Position numbers and translations under genes: made by a program. The notes beneath the pieces were generated by a model. It was given only the letters and a program-made list of their open reading frames with translations. It was not told the DNA's origin and made no database searches. Positions 59,279 through 64,000 of a DNA stretch of 64,000 nt are shown piece by piece. Positions within the stretch are counted from its first letter, which is position 1; every line of letters starts with the position of its first letter. The DNA is from Megalonaias nervosa (lineage: Eukaryota; Mollusca; Bivalvia; Unionida; Unionidae): NCBI GenBank assembly GCA_016617855.1, contig JAECUM010001867.1, positions 62,001 to 126,000 on the forward strand, in the 5' to 3' direction.

Positions 59279-60445
59279 TATTTGAGATGCACAAGAAGGT
59301 GTTCTACTTTGTGGTTTTGTTTTGTTTTTGTTGCGCAATTAGATTACTGTAGTTTTGCCAAATGACTAAACATGTCACCTATCCTGTCCTTGATACTGTT
59401 TAGGTATTTAACTTAGTACTCCTTCATAGGAGTCCAGCTCTTCATCCACTGAGCTACTGCTCCTCTGATACATAAGTGACATGAAGGAAGCAAGCAAAAG
59501 AAAATACTCCTCTGTGAAGAGCATCAATAGAATTTATAATTTTGAAACCTGTTCCAAATTCCACCTATGCTGGTTTCCATAAACAAATCAATATACAGTA
59601 TTTAAATTCTGAAAGCCTCCTACTCTTGGACATTCAAAGAAAGAACAGTTTGAATAATATTAGAGCAATGTTTTCCCAATTATTTAAGGTCAACATTATA
59701 TTTTAATCAGTTTTGTTGGACAAGACATTCATTGTATAACACGATGTAACTACTGGCATACAGAGCTTCAAATGATACCTTCCTACAAACTGTAGGTAAC
59801 AAGATAAGAGAGGCCATGCCTGATTCATTGACAGCTTGGTACAATCCTTTTTTCTTTGAAGGTCTTCATAATTTAGCATAAGTATATATTGTTTCATCTG
59901 ATATCTAATCAAAAAATAACCATCTCTCCAGCCTGATCTTTTTACAGGTATCCAATTTAAATTCAGAACACAAATTTAGTTGTATTGGAGTAAGTGCAGG
60001 TCTGGCTTGTGCACTACAAAATGTAAATGGAAAAGTGATCTACTAACAGGAGGTAAAATTAACACCTCGTAGGTCATAGGTCTGAAATCACAGTAACCGA
60101 AACAATGATGACTTTCAAAGTCATCATGACAAAGCTAAAATATTCCCAAAACATTAAGTATTTCTCCACTTTACAGAGTGATTTATACATTTTGTACCAG
60201 TACAGGATTTTAACCTCCCTCCAAATATTATCACCAAAAAAACACAGAACCATAAACTTTTAAAATTAAACTCTGGTACAGGAATCCTGAAATTGCTCAT
60301 GAACTTTTACACAAACTTAGAGCTTTAAACTGTCAATAATTTTTCTGTACCCTTTGTAATAATTAATTTTCTGGTGTAATGATTAAAAATATAAAATAAT
60401 TTTCTGCAGAATAAAAAAAAATATTTGTATAATGTTCAGTCCTAA

Positions 60446-60449
<4 letters not shown>

Positions 60450-60477
<28 letters not shown>

Positions 60478-60536
60478 TAATAATAATACTAATACTAATA
60501 CTAATACTAATACTAATAATAATAATAATAATAATA
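60450..60536 (+). repeat. (AAT)n/(ACT)n microsatellite
   Basis: AAT runs surround about six ACTAAT units. Confidence 0.96.
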
Positions 60537-60770
60537 TGTTCTATGGTACATTAAGTCTGGGTTAATGAGAATTTCTATTTTAAAAAAATCAAGCTATATA
60601 TTTAACCAAATAGGTGAAAAAGGGTCAGGACCTGCAACTGATGCTAGCATGCTTGCATTTTGCTAGTAACAATTCTGATATTGCTAGTTAAATAAAATAT
60701 TACTAAAAGTTATTGATATTTTGGAAGTACTTAAATTGTTTAATTTCAAAATATGAAATATACTAATAAA

Positions 60771-60773
<3 letters not shown>

Positions 60774-60813
<40 letters not shown>

Positions 60814-61150
60814 GAGTTCAATTTTTAATGTAGCTTTAACAACTCTTGTCATATTGCTATGTCTCCAGTGTGGCAGTTTATGGTGACGTCTAGTACTGGG
60901 GCATCATGCTGCAAACATGTAACATTGTCCCATGCAGTCACATTATCCTGACACCAGACTGACCAGTCCAAACATTATCCTGACACCAGACTGACCAGTC
61001 CAAACATTAACTTCCTAATGCTGAGAGCCAAGCAAGGTAGCTACATGCACCACTTTTTAAAGTCTCTGGTATGACTTGGCCAGGGTTCAAACCCCTGACC
61101 TCCTGCATCAAAGGCAGATGCTCTGACCACTTAGGCTACTGGAGCAGTAA
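60774..61150 (-). mobile_element. tRNA-derived SINE, first type, with (GT)n tail and internal duplication
   Basis: The head is at the right (GCTACTGGAGCAG), with the body reversed and a (GT)n tail at 60774-60811. A ~33-bp internal segment (CATTATCCTGACACCAGACT...) is duplicated at 60948-61005. No clear target duplication. Confidence 0.87.
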
Positions 61151-61362
61151 GTAATACACATTGACAACTGCCCGATTTTGGTTGGAAATATTTTAACTAC
61201 AGTATCAAAGTACTGGTACTAAAACAAAGTTAATTTTGAGCCCTGCTGAGTATGATGTTTGCAAGTCCTACTTCAGTTTCCTTTGATAATCTCCCATATT
61301 TAAAAATTCCTCCCTTTTTTTAAAATGCGTGATGGCAGAATTTACCTCTGAATTTTAAGTTC

Positions 61363-61367
<5 letters not shown>

Positions 61368-61399
<32 letters not shown>

Positions 61400-61425
61400 G
61401 TAGAAGCAGTAGTAGTAGTAGTAAA
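61368..61425 (+). repeat. (AAT)n/(AGT)n microsatellite
   Basis: About twelve AAT units are followed by AGTAGTAGT. Confidence 0.96.
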
Positions 61426-63111
61426 AAAAAAAAAGATCATAGACTTCTGTAAGCACCAGATGCTAACCACAACAATTTTCCTTTTTTATCATCTAGACTA
61501 CAAAAGGCTGGGATAAATGCTGCTAAAAACATGTAGGGAAACACTGATAATGCCCTACATGGGTGTCATTCAAAATTTTTATTTACTGCAGACAATTTCA
61601 GCCTTTGAGATTGAATATTTCAAGTCTTTTGGAAAGATAAAAATTAACAAGCAGCTCCTTAAGAGGTACTTCAGGACATGAAAGCCCAGGCATTGTACTG
61701 GGTTGTCTCATGTCCTAACCCCACTTGACAGGTGGAAGATTGGCCCCATTGAGAATGCTGAATCCTCTGCAAAGAGTATTTTAACTGATTCATATCACTT
61801 GCGATTGTGCTATGTGCTATTCAGCATTTTGATTTGGTTTCATTAATCAGTGAAAAGATTGGCATTTTGGCTTGACAATTTTGACCTATGCAGATATATT
61901 TGTATTTACCTAGTTATAAAAAGATGACTATCACTACTGATCTTACAATTGCTTGGCTCCAAATAGAGCAGATAAAAATGGCATCGTGGTGTTGCAGTGA
62001 GTGTCCTAAGCTTTCGTGTTTTCTCAAGGGCCTTATTCATGGAAGCTTGCCATTGTTGCAAAATTGATTTAGTCATTGTACCAGAGGAAGTGTTCTCCTG
62101 ACACAAAAGCCTGAAGAGGGCTTGAAAATGACTTGGCGACATCACCAAGTCTTTTTGTCTAGTTATAATTAATGGCTATGCAATTCTTTGGGAAGCTTTA
62201 CATTAGACAACAGTCTGTAAGTCTGGCAAGACGCCATTTTCACTCTATCTTCTTCACATTACGGGCAAATTGATAAATATTAATAGAGCTGCACTATGTT
62301 CCATCTTCCTACATCCAATCTGTCATTTTTCTTTGTGGGGACTCCAGCCTCTGCTGTCAGTTATCTCAAGGGATGTGTATTTAAGTATTCTTGTGAATTC
62401 TGGCCAGGAAAAGAACTGCTTTGATGATCACTAAGGCCGTGGTTTGCATGATGAACCCATACTGAATGAAAAAGTTTAAAGAAAACCTCAAGAAAGCTGT
62501 TAATGCCACTGCAATCAATCCCATCATTACTGTTAAAAAATGACCACTAGCTGTTAAAAAATAACCACTATCTATCTCTTGTAATCCAACAAATGTTTGT
62601 TCAACAATAAATTCTTTTAGAATTCTCTCCTACACAAAAATCTTAAAAACAATCACTAAAATTTCACCTTCTTGCTCAGTTACTGAAGTTATATGTATTT
62701 ATAATTTAGAAGAAACTGACTTGAGTGACTTTTAGATTATTTATGTATTCCAATTATTGAGCAGGTACATTTTTGGAAACTGTCTTAACTATTTTATGAA
62801 TACTATAGTCCTGCACTCTTTCCTCTCCAACACTCCAGAAATTCTACATTATGCACTCTTGGAATTGCTGTTGCAAACTGTCACAGCACACTATTTGCTT
62901 GTTGTCTGAGTAAATTCAGGAAATGGAGAATCTCAATAACAATTATGTGAAAGCTAGTAATCCATGACTATCTATATTCACCAAATACCATGAACTTCTA
63001 GTTGCTGTAAACTAAAATCAGTTGTGCTAAACATCTATAAAATATTTATTAATACTAAGAGGGAAGCATTTATTTGAACTGCATTAAATGGAAAGAATGG
63101 TTGGTTGGTTG

Positions 63112-63345
63112 GTTACGAGTTTAATGCCATTTCTTAGCACATGATAGGCTATACATGGTGGCCAGTACATTTGGTGGAGAAAGAACCCTGGAAGACCTTG
63201 GGAACAACCACCAACCCACAGGAAGCTACTGGCAAGCTTTCTCACATAATGATTTTGGCCTGAGCATGAGACTTGAAACCACATAGACATAGGTGAGATG
63301 TCAGTGTTCTGTAAAGGCTATCACCTTAGACCACTCTGCCACCAG
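63112..63345 (-). mobile_element. tRNA-like SINE, second type, copy 5
   Basis: TTTAATGCCATTTCTTAGC tail, AGGAAGCTACTGGCAAGC body, and a head with ACCACTCTGCCAC (plus strand) near 63340. The tail is followed by GGTTGGTT repeats on its outer side. Confidence 0.82.
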
Positions 63346-63562
63346 AAAAAATGGACTTTTTAATAAACATAATGAGCATTATTTTTGACAGAACGAATGT
63401 CTGTCTGCCCTGAGTTAGCACTCTCAAGCAAAAACTAATTCCATCTTTAAGTAGTATAGCATCCTTGTCAGTGTTGCCTCACAGAGTAGTCCAAGCTCTC
63501 TGTTTATTCCCCTCTGGTTATAAAACAGGGGCATAAATGTGTATAAGCAGATTTGAAAATTT

Positions 63563-63675
63563 TATAGTGATTTAACTTAGTCTTGCCTACCAATATGTGT
63601 GCCAAAAAACCTTGGGGACTGAATATTTTGAAGTGATTTAACTTGGTCCTGACTACCAATATATGTGCCAAAAAT
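63563..63675. repeat. ~75-bp direct repeat, 2 copies
   Basis: GTGATTTAACTTAGTC, CTACCAATATGTGTGCCAAA and similar phrases occur twice. Confidence 0.8.
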
Positions 63676-64000
63676 ACAGAGAATTGAAACTACCTACAAC
63701 CTCAAATTTTCAATCTAATCTGCTTGCTCTTTCATCAAAAACAGAAATCAACCATTTTTTAAAACCTTTTTTCAAAGTTTTTAGCAAGGATAGCTCTTTA
63801 TTTACCAAATGATAACAATGAAATTTGGTCTGCTATAGTACCACATACCTAATATGGGTGTCTTTAAAAGGCTTCATTGCAAGATTTTGTCCAAAAAATC
63901 AGTTAATTATTTCAGTGTAAATGTCTGTTTTTATACCATCTGCACTGCAGCTAAACTGTAGATATTACAAGTATAATCCATAAACCAGTCAGAGTGAAAT

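Larger units (their letters stand above)
54965..64000 (-). other. upstream eya intron or 5' flank
   Basis: No earlier coding exon could be supported. 55770-56780, 56890-57500, 57810-58050, 59290-60445, 61430-63110 and 63350-63560 show no gene or clear repeat. Whether a promoter lies here is unknown; no CpG-rich block was seen apart from the piggyBac-type element. Confidence 0.65.

Noticed and set aside
61906..62148. 80-codon minus-strand frame (SPSHFQALFRLLCQEN...)
   Set aside because: Considered as an upstream eya exon or retrogene, but no splice-phase fit to exon A and no recognised family.

Overview
The window is AT-rich animal genomic DNA and almost certainly lies inside one large, intron-rich gene on the minus strand. 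Eight short exons, at 54964-54908, 54794-54728, 52633-52404, 47243-47148, 45978-45920, 32084-31910, 12846-12787 and 9445-9291, have compatible splice phases. Together they encode about 299 residues of an Eyes absent (EYA) protein: the N-terminal P/S/T/Y/N-rich region and the start of the EYA phosphatase domain, including its WDLDE active-site motif. The rest of the EYA domain was not found below 9291, so those exons should lie beyond the left edge. Exons make up about 1.4% of the window. No other complete protein-coding gene can be supported.

The organism is probably a lophotrochozoan, most likely a mollusc. This is inferred from kilobase-scale introns, abundant tRNA-like SINEs, palindromic MITEs, a degenerate repeat type typical of mollusc introns, and very many minisatellites. 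No species is proposed.

Layout. 1-9290: intron 3' of the WDLDE exon, with four minisatellites, a decayed mariner transposase, a SINE and two MITEs. 9291-12846: the last two visible exons around a 3.3-kb intron. 12847-31909: a 19-kb intron with a pogo/Tigger-like MITE, SINEs, MITEs, minisatellites and candidate regulatory stretches. 31910-45978: a 13.8-kb intron with a duplicated ~650-bp element, a foldback element, a SINE and a hAT-type MITE. 45920-54964: six exons in about 9 kb, with MITEs, minisatellites and a LINE reverse-transcriptase fragment. 54965-64000: upstream intron or 5' flank, with a 47-bp minisatellite, a piggyBac-type MITE inserted in another minisatellite, and SINEs.

Only eya has an evident cellular function. 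EYA proteins are transcriptional co-activators and HAD-type phosphatases that work with SIX and Dachshund proteins in eye, sensory and muscle development. The other recognisable sequence is mobile-element debris and tandem repeats. I found no unknown gene system. The most unusual features are the density and variety of minisatellites, the abundant nested-palindrome MITE family, and a tandem duplication of a 5' splice site that could lengthen one eya exon in frame.
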